Shown here: positions 21,540 through 32,100 of the stretch, piece after piece
Layout: every line of letters begins with the position of its first letter
Numbering within the stretch: position 1 is the stretch's first letter
NCBI RefSeq assembly: GCF_035594125.1
Contig: NC_087171.1
Span: 10,533,267-10,597,266 of the forward strand
Direction of reading: 5' to 3'
DNA: 64,000 nt
Source: Scylla paramamosain
Lineage: Eukaryota > Arthropoda > Malacostraca > Decapoda > Portunidae
Notes under the pieces: generated by a model
Seen by the model: only the letters and a program-made list of their open reading frames with translations
Database searches by the model: none
What the model was told of the DNA's origin: nothing
Program-made: the position numbers and the translations under genes

Positions 21540-22550
21540 AGCTATCCTACACACAATGGTTGAAGAACACATGTACAGCATGCATCAGTAGCATGTTAGG
21601 GGGTTGAGAGGCAAGTCCCCCATTAGGTTAAGTTAGGTTATTTGAAGTTAGTCCAGTGACTTGGAAGTCAAGGAGAAAGAAGCCCCATGTTAAGCTAGAT
21701 TGGGAGATCTTGTTGCTGTGAGTATCCATGCTCTGACTTAAGAAACAAGATGGTAGCAATGTCCACAGTTTATTTTATTTTACCTTTTTTTTTCTACATT
21801 GTTGTGTAGAAATTACTAATTCTATAGTTGGATATTAGCTGTATGTTAAATATGCATGCCTTTATCCCACAGTTTTCCTCAGTCTTCATAGCCCTACCCA
21901 CTACTAAATTGAATAAGTTTGCTGGTAAATGAGTTGTGTTTTGATATCTTTCATTATGACTATTAGGCATGATATTGCTGTGCTGCATTTTGAGGTACAT
22001 TAGTAAAGACACATATAATCCTCCAGTATCTCTGCAGCAAGGACACTGCTCTTTCTTGTTAAGTCACACACTTGTGCACCAAGCAATTAACAAGATCCAT
22101 CTTGATTCATGAGGCTCAGTTACTGGCTGAAAACTGCCATGTTAGTATTGTGTTAATGAATAGCTTTATGCTTCTTACTAACACCACCCTCTATACATGT
22201 ATTTCATGTTGAGGTCAGGTGTCTATTAGATTAACTACCCAGGCTGTTTGCATTACCCACTAACAATCCCCCACACATTTTGTATGAGATCAGCTGGCTG
22301 TAATCTTTCCTTACCTTCCCCTCTTCTAAGGCTATTTGTTTCAAAAGGGTTATTGCATCATTCTGATACCATTGTACGGATTACAAAATGAAGATATGAA
22401 ATTAAGCATGTGGTACATTATTTCTACATTATTATACTACATTATTTCTTTTCTACATAACTAGATTTTGCATGTGAAGGTTTGTTGAGATGAATACTTA
22501 GTGTGAGCCAGTTTGGTAAATGAACCTTCTAATGTCATTTATCTTACAGG
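21540..22550. other. AT-rich stretch upstream of SMIM8, no gene seen
   Basis: Presumably 5' intron of SMIM8, whose first coding exon starts at an acceptor. It contains one TTAGG-like block near 21625. No coding exon was recognised. Confidence 0.5.
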
Positions 22551-22557
22551 TTGAGCC

Positions 22558-23389
22558 ATGGGAGGAGGCAGTAGTGTACCAACAAAGCAAGATTCCCTTG
22601 CCAAAGCTGCCTCTGAACCTGCAGCAGGAGATGGCATCAAATCCATTAGAACTACAAGTGTGTTTAAAGCAGTCAACTTTGAACTATATATTAAACCAGT
22701 AAGTTTAACAACACTTGAAAAAAAGAAAATACAGTGAAAAAATTATTTCATGGTGAAACTTCTTTGTCTTGAGATTCAAGTTGTGGCAGGAAAGTTAAAG
22801 TTGACAACCAGACCATGCCTGGATGGGGGAATCCTAATGATTGATATGGTTTATATTGAATTTCCTGTCAAGTATTGGATATTAGGTCACTCCCTCATAT
22901 GGTTGAACACATTTGATATAGCTCTTAGTGTTCCATAATATATGATAATGGTGAACAGAAGTTAATATTTCCTGTGAAGAGCATAAAGTTCATAGAGAAA
23001 CAAATATATGTGTTCAACAAGGATTGTCCCATGTCATCCATAAAAGATTGTTAATAAATATGAAGACCCATGAATGAGAGGCTTACTCGACCTGAAAATA
23101 CCAGAAATTGATCTTTAAATGAGGAAAATAAATTAGTATTTTATAGACTTTGATATTGATGACATATAGATACTAATTCAATAAACTGACAAATAAAATG
23201 TGTAGAGTTTATATGTATTTTCTTTCTTTTCAGAATCTAGCAGTAATGGCATTTGGTACAGTAGCAATACTGTGCAGTGCAGCCTATCTTGCTTACATGA
23301 AGTCGCAGTTTAAAGAATCGAAAACATATGTTGCAATAGGAGAAGACGATTCAAAGGTCCTTTTGCTTAAAAAGTCTAAATGGGATTAA
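22558..23389 (+). CDS. SMIM8: SMIM8, small integral membrane protein 8 (2 coding exons)
   Basis: Single-pass membrane protein of unknown molecular function, conserved across animals. Exon 1 (22558-22698) encodes 47 residues: a Gly/Ser/Ala-rich, soluble N-terminus ending in the conserved block SIRTTSVFKAVNFELYIKP. Exon 2 (23234-23389) encodes 51 residues: a membrane helix (about 50-68, VMAFGTVAILCSAAYLAY), a short hydrophilic tail and the family-typical C-terminal SKWD. The junction CCA|gtaagt ... ttttcag|AAT is phase 0. The total of 98 residues is essentially the length of the vertebrate protein. The ATG lies a few bases after an acceptor, so an untranslated first exon is upstream; a weak donor near 19481 (AACAG|gtaatt) is one candidate. 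A poly(A) signal AATAAA is at 23417-23422. The family match rests on the VMAFG block, the TM position and the SKWD end. Confidence 0.92.
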
Positions 23390-24164
23390 GCGATTTTTAT
23401 TATGGAATTTTGTGTAAATAAACCTTGAAATGATCTTTTATTGTTACTATGTGTCTTTTTTTTTGCCCTTATGTTCCTCAGGAATTGTGGCACAAAGAGA
23501 TTGACGTGAGCCTTCTTGGGACAATTTTGTGTATTCACATGTTCCTAATTAAGTTCACTGCAATGAATCTAGAGTGGTCTTATCAGGCTGTCATATTTGT
23601 TATACCATATAGCCTGTGAAGTTTCTTTGAATTTGAATATTAGTCAAATCTCAACAAATAACGTCCTTTACTGTAATCCATTTGGAGGCTGATAAATTCT
23701 TTAAATGTTATATATGCACTGCCTCCCTCGGCTGCTGGCAGCTCACTTGCTCTTCCCCAGCAGAATCTTCACACACTTGCTGATCTTACTATAAGAAAAC
23801 AGGTTATTAAATCCAGAACACTCATGAGACAGAAGATTGAAATATGAATAGAGAGAAGATAGCTAAGAAAGAAAAAAGAGAAAAACAAAAGAGAAGATAG
23901 AGAACGAGTGAGTCTTATGTGCGTGTGTATGGGCGAGACGAATGGAGATAAGATAAAGAACGAGCGAGTGTCTTTATATGTGTATGTGTATCCATGGGTG
24001 TGTGAGTCTCCAGGCCCCTCTCACCAAAGTGAGTATCCTCCCCTCAAAGGATTGGGGGGTGAGGTGTATCACAGTGGCCAGCTGCTCATTGTTGCCTGGT
24101 AATGCCATAGGTAATAGAGGAGAGAGAAGAAACTTTAGAGTAAAAGTAGTGATAAAAATTTCAA

Positions 24165-24500
24165 TTAGTTTGACCTACAAGAGAAGGAGATGGACTAATT
24201 TGACCTGCAAGAGAGAGAGAGAGAGAGAGAGTTAGTTTGACCTAAAAGAGATGGATAGATTAGTTTGACATGCAAGAAAGAGACAGATTAGTTTGACCTG
24301 CAAGAGATGGATAGATTAGTTTGACCTGCATGAAAAAGATAGATTAGTTTGACCTGCAAGAAAAAGATATATTAGTTTGACCTGCAAGAGATGGATTAGT
24401 TTGATCTGCGAGAGAGAGATAGATTAGTTTGACCTGCAAGAGAGATTAGAAGAGATTATTTTAACTTTCAAGAAAAATCATTAGTTTGACCAGTAAAAAA
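24165..24500. repeat. Minisatellite, about 28-35 bp unit
   Basis: About ten imperfect copies of a unit around TTAGTTTGACCTGCAAGAGA with GATAG-type spacers and a short (GA)n inside one unit. The array decays into A-rich and ATA repeats at 24495-24560. Confidence 0.85.
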
Positions 24501-24937
24501 AAAAAAAAATTATAATAATAATAATAACAATAATAATAATAATAAATAAATAAATAAAAAAAGTCTTACCTGCTTCACTTTAAGAAAACAGACGCTCGTT
24601 TTACCCAAGAGACAAGAAAACTATTTTATTACCTTTTCCATTGTCGGAACGTCGTGAGATTTCCCGACTTCCATCCGTATATCTTCTTTTACACTTGTGT
24701 GACCCTAGCTTAGTTTTGATTTAGCGTCTTTGCGATAATTTCTCAAGGACATGCACCGACACAGTCAAGACGAGTGAATGCGTCTCCCTGCAACCCTGAA
24801 AAAAAAAAAAATAGAAAATAAATAAATAGATAGATAAATAACGTGATAAACAACCTTTATAGTACAGTATGGAAAGAACAACACCGTATAATCATGTATA
24901 AGACCATTCATTTTACCATATGAAAGCAGCACGTCCA

Positions 24938-25202
24938 TCACCAGTACCGTCCTCCTCCTCTGGTATGAGGGTTCATCTGGTCGCCGCCACAGTACACTAA
25001 CAAGGGCATTACAACACTGGGAAAATAGATAATTCATTAGCATGCACCTGAAAAACAAATGTTTGTACCTGAAAGGCAATGAAGATTAGCAACTCAGCCT
25101 ATCGCCATAATACCTATGAAACAGTATCTTCACTTTACTTTTCTCGAAAGGGTGCTCCAGCGCTGTCTGTCCCATGATGAGTCCTGTGATACGGGTACTC
25201 AT
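24938..25202 (-). CDS. Putative 55-residue protein, unknown family (2 coding exons)
   Basis: I do not recognise this protein. Coding parts are 25202-25114 and 25016-24938, joined by a donor (TTTCATAG|gtatta) and an acceptor (attttcccag|TG) in matching phase, for 55 codons plus TGA. The ATG is the first codon after a strong acceptor (tttctgcag). The protein has a basic middle (FEKSKVKILFH, about 19-29), a short hydrophobic stretch (VVMPLLVYC, 31-39) and a Gly-rich end GGGRYW. The stop is about 21 bases before another donor-like site (CATATG|gtaaaa), and an acceptor-like site (TTTTTCAG) follows near 24798, so a 3' UTR intron is possible. Upstream, a GC-rich segment with two good minus-strand donors looks like an untranslated first exon. 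The splice architecture supports a real gene; coding status rests on one open frame only. Confidence 0.45.
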
Positions 25203-25412
25203 CTGCAGAAAGAAGAGAGACAATTATTAACCTGTAGTTATAATCAACGCTCAGCTAGTACTTCATTATTAACGAGCCCAACAAGTATCAGTATACTTAT
25301 TCACAGATAGCAAGTCACGTGGATCAGGCCAAGGCTTAACGAATACCTTGTTATAGCGATAATGAAGCCTAACACAAATAAAAACGTCCACTTGATCGCA
25401 GACAGTACTTAC

Positions 25413-25540
25413 CAAACCCACCGCGAAGAAAACGCAGAAGAGGTTAAATTAACGCACACTTACCACTTCACTAACCGCGGCGCCACCCACACAAGCACAA
25501 AGCACCGCTCTCTCCCGCCGCTCAGATACAAGTAGACCTA
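25413..25540 (-). promoter_or_regulatory. GC-rich untranslated first exon and promoter of the small minus-strand gene
   Basis: Read on the minus strand, a CpG-rich segment ends at two strong donors: GAAGTG|gtaagtgtg (exon end 25464) and GGTTTG|gtaagtact (exon end 25413). These look like alternative 5' splice sites of one leader exon. There is no ATG in the leader. It joins naturally to the acceptor at 25203. The transcription start is not identifiable. Confidence 0.45.
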
Positions 25541-25649
25541 AGCGTTTCTGTGGCTGATGCAACTTTACCTCGGGTTGCCTTCAAATGTGTTGATGTTCCT
25601 TTGATTCACACGCTCTCACCCCACGCCCTCATATCTGCACCACGGCATA

Positions 25650-27780
25650 AGATTAATGTAAGTTTGAGGGCATTGACATGCATCTCTGTGCTAAGAAAAT
25701 GAGGAGAATGGTGGGAAATAAATGATATGCTCAATTCCTTTTCTTGTCATAGTTTCGGACACGGACATGGAACAATCAGCCGGCTAACTACTTGTTATCC
25801 CCACGCCACTCACCCCCACCCAATCCTTTCCTGCCTACCTGCCTTCCGCCTCCCTCCACCCACCTCTGGTTCTCCTTCATCACGTACCCCACTTCCGTGG
25901 TCATGTTCTATACTCCGCTATAGAGCAGGTACATCTTCCTTAGATTATTTTACATGAATATGATGTTGATACTAGCCTTTGTGATACAGAATAAATATTA
26001 CAGAATATACTGGGCCTTGTTAGCCTCATTGAAGAACTACCTATCAGTCCAATAGCTCGTTTTAATTATCAACTACATAATTAGGATAACTTCTCCCTAC
26101 AAAACTTGCGCGTGCTTTTTTATTTGTCCAGTAAAGTATACTAGCGATTTGAAAAAACTTTGAATAGTGTAAAGTAAGAAACGCAAGTTTTACGTTATAA
26201 TAAACAAAGGTAGCCTCCACTCCAAGCCTCATTGGGATGCCAAGCCTTGTACATAATGTCGTATCTAAGAAAAAAACTTATTTATGATTATCCTGTGCAA
26301 TTCATCATTTTGCCCATCTAAAGTCGATATCGATATTGTCAGCAAGTTTCCAGTGGCTAGCCAGACACTGGCGGCGCGGATCAAGGTTAGCCCCTTTGGG
26401 GAGATACTTCTGCCTTTGATAGTCACCTCATTAGTGCAAATTATCCTCTAGAATTATAGACGCGGTTTTCATTGTAAATGAGTAACTTTCTGGTAAATGA
26501 ATCGAGGAGCTGGCAACAAGCATTGGACATTATTAAAAGCGAGTGGTGTTGACAGGAAGCTTTGCTCATGGCATACAACCTTAAATCTCGGGGCAATGCA
26601 TTTAATATTACTGGCGAAATTTTATTTTTTCTGGTACGAATGAATCAAGGAGCAGACACCAAGCAGAGAGAGAAGGGAGCATGAGGCAAAGGCCGCGGTG
26701 TTGTGACGAGGCTCACGTGGCGTAGTAGCCTTGATCTGAGGGGGAGTCCTTTTGTCTGGAATTGTCGGCGAGGTTTTCAGTAAAAATAACAGATTTACAG
26801 AGGGCTATGGAATTAACTATAGCCTACTTATTTCGGGACAGACTTTATTTCTGAGTACAACATGTCTTTTAAAAATCGTGATCAACACAATAAAGGAATC
26901 ATGCAGCAATGTTATTGATGAATTAACTTGAACATACCCTAACTTAGCTCACATATGGAAACGCTAATGTTATTTCAATATTATTTGAGAAACTTTCTAG
27001 TAAGGATGAAAAGAGAATCAGGCAGCCACCGGCAGAGGAGATTCAGGCAGAGTGGTGCTGTGATTTGTCTTTCAGGTTACGGCGTTGCTCATCGCCTCTG
27101 TCTGGGTATAATCATGTGATGGAACCCGCTGGGAAGACTGGGAATGGGAGAAATCCTTAGGTTTGTCAGCTACATAGTAAATGGTAGTACAATAGGTAGG
27201 CACCTCGGGAGACATAAATTCATGGTTGGATCTATATTTTAGAACTGCCGTGTATACGTTTAATAGCACTTTAATAGACTTCCACCTTGCTATAGTCTCA
27301 TTACAGGTCCAACTAGGGATATTATTCAGCAGGTGGCAAGACGTCCCCACCATTACAATACCCATATCAGATCACTAATCCACCACGAAATACGTTCAAT
27401 AGATTATCTTCATTTTTGGCTGCAAACTGTCAGTGCTCACACATTCATTGAAATTTTGACAGACTTGAAATACTGAGATATTTGCAAATGTATCCACGTG
27501 AAACGAAATGAGCCCAAAAATTGGTGATGCGATCCATTTGGGTGTGTGGAGTGGGGCCGCTTACCCAAGGATCGAAGTTATACCTCTATGGGATGGCCAC
27601 AGTTGGATGCGAGGGAGCTTAGCTTCCTTGGCTGAATGGGACCACTACTGTCTGGCACTGGCTAGATTATTTGGTTGTCCGTAAATGTCCACTTAACGCT
27701 CTATCCGCCACTTTCCTTCTGGTACTGAATCCCTTATATATTTTTATTTATTTTTTACTTTTTTTAGATGAGAAAATATT
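25650..27780. other. Intergenic region without recognised gene
   Basis: No splice-bounded coding exon found. Three diverged, loosely repeated blocks are visible near 26440-26560, 26600-26790 and 26990-27070. A 97-codon minus-strand open frame (27365-27072) has no recognisable family and no repeat character; I leave it unassigned. Confidence 0.4.
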
Positions 27781-27788
27781 TGTTAAAT

Positions 27789-27802
27789 ATTTGTTATTAT
27801 TA

Positions 27803-27880
<78 letters not shown>
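27789..27880. repeat. (ATT)n microsatellite
   Basis: Trinucleotide tract of about 90 bp with one or two interruptions. The poly-Leu frame over it is an artefact. Confidence 0.95.
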
Positions 27881-27881
<1 letters not shown>

Positions 27882-28147
27882 TATATGTTTATTTATTTGT
27901 TTCTTCTTAAAAAAAAATGGAAACTTTGTTGATGAGCATCCTAAGATAATCTCAAATGAGGTTATAGAACGAGCTTAGTTCAACATTATCTGCTGATCTG
28001 ACATTTGGGTACAGCTGTTCCGTTGAAAGCATAAAGGTATACGAATAGAGATGCATCGTTATTATGGCAGTAAAGGAATTAAAGAGAATGTAGTACGCCA
28101 GATGTTCAAGTTGTAGCTTTATGATGAGTCGTAACTGCTCATTTTCC

Positions 28148-28960
28148 ATTTTTTTTTCCCCATTCCTTTTTCACACAGGAAATGCAGACAAAGGATTTTA
28201 GACCAGAGGAATTAAATCACTTGTACCACCAAGATCAAGACTTCAGCCCTTTTCACTTTGGCTGAGGGGCGTGTGACTTGGAGTGCAAGAGAGCAGGAAT
28301 CAGCTATTGACTACATGTTGGTAAATGGAAGAATGCGTGAAATTGTGTCGCATATGTGGATAGATGAGGATGGTTTGATTGATATTGTATCTGATCACAA
28401 CATGCTGGTTGTGGAGTGCTTGATGCATGGTGGGAATGAAGTGAAAGTGGCAAATAAGAAAAAGAAGTGGAGACTGAGAGATGTAGGGTGGGAAAACTTT
28501 CAGGTTGATCTGAGTGAGAGAAGCTGGGATGATGTAAGTGCGCATGACGTGGAGCATCTGAATGAGAAATTGGTTAAGGACATGAGAAGTGCTGCTGAGA
28601 ACCAGATAGGGTTTGTGAGAGTAGGCAGAAGAAAGAATGTATGTAAACCATGGTGGAATGATGAAATCAGAGCGGCTAGGAAGGAGAGAAAGAGAATGAA
28701 AAGACAGAGTAAATGGCTGAGGAAAAAGAGGCATGAAAGCAATGAGGCAGAGAATGAATACCGGAATACACGGGCAGCGTATGTAAAGCAGCAGCGGTTG
28801 ATAAGGCGAATGGTAATGAATGCCAAAGTGAAGAGTGAAAGGAGTGTGATTCAGTATTTAAGGGAGAAAAATATGGAAGGTGGCCATGAATGGTACAAGT
28901 TCATGAGAGGTGAGAATATGTCAGGCAGTGTTTGTGTGTGATCAAGATCAAGATTGCCCC
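28148..28960 (+). mobile_element. LINE family Y: 3' UTR fragment followed by an endonuclease-domain fragment
   Basis: 28148-28235 matches the 3' UTR of copy B (pyrimidine run, CAGGA, then ACCACCAAGATCAAGAC). From 28258 a 227-codon open frame begins with the C-terminal part of an apurinic-type endonuclease domain. It shows RVTW near the start, then SAIDYMLVNGRM, then IVSDHNMLVVE with the SDHN catalytic His motif, followed by a basic linker with PWWNDEIRAARK. The frame ends at 28941 and is followed at once by ATCAAG-type units. RT sequence is therefore missing between endonuclease and tail. Confidence 0.75.
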
Positions 28961-29171
28961 TCCCCCCCCCTTTAGCCCCACCTACCCCTTCTCCATCCTT
29001 GTCAAACCTATACGTGGAGGTTGTTGACTGGTGTGTGAAAAGTACAGGTCCGCGCTGTGGGAAATACTCATATCTGAGCAGCGTTTCAATTTGCTTGTCT
29101 TCATTGCGGACTGCAAGGTTGTGAAGGGACAGTCAAGAGTTACCGGTTGGGACTACGAGAGGCAAGGAAGC

Positions 29172-32100
29172 ATGTCAAAAAAGGTGGCGGTAGTAAGCGT
29201 TACCTTATGGTGGTTGTTTTGTCTTGGGTTTGCTGTGGTCCCGTTAGCTTATCATTTTGATTCGCATGGTTCTGCTTATTTCACAGATAGGGAAGAGGGT
29301 GCACATAATTTATGACCTTAGCGAATGTTGGTATTGTGTGGAGATTTCAGCATATGTCACTGGTATTTTTCGTAAACGTTAATGTTTTGTTTTTACTGGT
29401 CAAAATTTTATGTATTCTTATGATGGTGCTTACTTCCCCAGAAATCTGTAAAGAAGAACTTGTCAGTTGGGAGTTTCATTAATTTTTTTTTTTTTTTTAA
29501 GTAAAACTTCTAATTCAGAGGGAAACATCAAATTTAGTCCAAAAATGGCAATTATAATAATGATAATAATGACAGGCAATCTGCATGTTTAAAATAAGAA
29601 ACTTAAGGTAACCTATACAAATGAAATAAAGACTTTACCTGACATTGACTCTGCAGGGCTAAGTTAAGACGCTGTCACACTAATACATTTTCTGTTAACA
29701 TTTGTCTCTTTCAGTCGTCTTTTTCTGTCTGCGTCATCAAACAGAAGTGATCGTCTTAATGGTGGTCAACTTCTGTTGTCAAATGAAAATCCATGTTTAT
29801 AATACAAAGATATACTAATTACTTAGTAAAGCTTATTGTAAAAAAAAAATAAATAATTAAATAGGTTTTGAAAAATATATAAAATTGCTTAATTTCATTT
29901 GTTACATTTAGCTTGTGGATATATAGCAGCAAACAGTGGCTTGCTTGACTTGATAGATGTTTACACTTTTGGAAGCCTCTGTTTGTCTACTGTTGCATCC
30001 TGGATACCATTTTAACTCATTTGGTTTTATCTACAATTTACAAAACTTGTAATAAAGTGCAGAACAGTGACTCCTTGCCTGTGTGTCAGTGGAGTGGCAC
30101 TTGTGGAGAATCTGGGTCCTGGGCTGGCTGGGCCTGCTGCTTACCAGTATGAGTTGCCAGCTATGCATTTTCATCGCAATAGTACTTCGTTGGGCGAGGA
30201 TACTGCCATGCTGGGCTGGAGAGGCTAGCAGGCAACAGCTTATAGCTATAAAGAGAGATAGAGCCTGGACCCATGTTTGTTTACTGTTGACGAAAGTGCA
30301 GACAAACAGCTGTCCATGTGTGATGGGGCGTGTTCAAGAAATTGTCAATTTTCAGGAAGTTGACGGAAAAAAGTTGACAAAAATGTGCTAGTGTGACAGC
30401 GCCTTTAATCCAATACTGTTGGATTAACCTAATTCCTAAGCCAACCCTAACTATGCCCTGTGGGGCTAATCTTACCTAACTCATTAAGGGGAACAATACT
30501 CCACAGGACTCCTAACCCTAACCCAGTAGGTAATAATAATAATGTAACTTATGTTGATGACTTGGTTACTGTCATGGTTGTTGTTTCATGGTGTAATACA
30601 AGGAAGAAATATTTCCTTGTTACTCCCATTGAGGTGTGAAGCACTGAATCAGAGGATGCTGTGATCTCACTGAACTTTTCCCTTTGTGTCTCAGAACACA
30701 AGGGGCTGGTCACAGCCTGCCCTCTAAAGACAACTCTCTTCCTTCACACAAAACTACATGCACCTAATTGCATGCACACTCCTCACTCAGAATTCTAAAC
30801 TGCTTTTGACTCAGTTTGGGGACTAGAACCTCAATGGGCATTTTTTTTTTTTTTTTCCCTTATAAATTTGTTACCCTTGGTCAGTATCCCCCTTGCATGA
30901 AGGGGAAAAAAAATGCCCCTGTTCAACTAGAGTTCTTCCTCACAGGTTTCATACTTTCTTTGCTTAGGAATAACCTTATGCTTCTCAAGTATATTCAAAG
31001 CCTCCTTTTCCTTGACTATAATATTTTACCATAGGTACTCCATAGAGAATGCTCCTGAAAGAAACTTTTTGTCTCAAATATTTATTTTCATATTTATTTT
31101 TTGCTGTTCTGATAGTCCTGCCACATCAATCACACATACTTGGAATTCTAGAGAATTAGTAATGCATTTTATCTATACCTGTTACTGTTTATTTTCTTAT
31201 GGCTTTTTCCGCTTATGATTTGGAAACTAATGCAGTGTAGCATAAATTTTACTTGTAATACAAAACCTTTGTTTAGATTTTATCTTTCCTGTGTGTGTGT
31301 GTGTGTGTGTGTTTGTGTGTGTGAAACATTTTTGGTGTATGCTACATCTTTGAATTGGTGAACAAATAATATCTGCAATAATGATAGTGTTGATAACAAT
31401 AGTAATAATAATAATGATAATAATTATTATTATTAGTTTATTCCCTTATTTATCAATTTTCATTTGTTTTTTGAAGAGTACCTTTTGAAAAGTCAAATGA
31501 CCACTGCCGGTGGAATACTTTTTTGACATAAGAAATTCACATGTATGTTTTTAACATTGTGACTGAAATAAAGGCAGTCTGCAATTGATGCATGGTCAGT
31601 TATGTTTTTTCTTTGTTTGGGCAATCTTTGGTTTAATAGATAAATTTACTTGAGCAAAATTCACCAAATAAGTCAGTGATGAATATTAAATTGTATAACG
31701 TATCTTTCCTTGTGGTTTTCAGAGCATGGAAGAAAACCCACCTAAGGTTAACAAGTGGGATGGAAATGCTCTCAAGAATGCTCTTGATGATGCAGTAAAA
31801 GATGTAAGTTGACCCACAAAGGAACATAAAAAAAGAAAAAAATACAGGAATATTAACCCTTATTCCCTAGTCAACACATGTATAGTATCAGTTACATGAT
31901 TTTTTTCTTCTGAAATACCATCTTTTATTTTTTATTTATTTATTTATTTATTTGTTTATTTTTTGCTGACCATATTGAATTTATTCAATTTTTACTTTGA
32001 CTTTTCTCCAGGTTTTGTACATGTATTTGCCTGCAGCTCACCTCACTTTAATTCCATAGTCATGTGAATATTAAAAGCCAAGTAGTGTGTAAAAGTAATG

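Noticed and set aside
29031..29315. 94-codon frame ending with a hydrophobic stretch, considered as a small membrane protein
   Set aside because: The hydrophobic part lies after a consensus donor in phase with SPCS2 exon 2, so only its first part is likely to be exonic.
30083..30391. 102-codon Trp/Leu-rich frame
   Set aside because: Lies within and partly across the right TIR of the MITE. No motif, so taken as a chance open frame.
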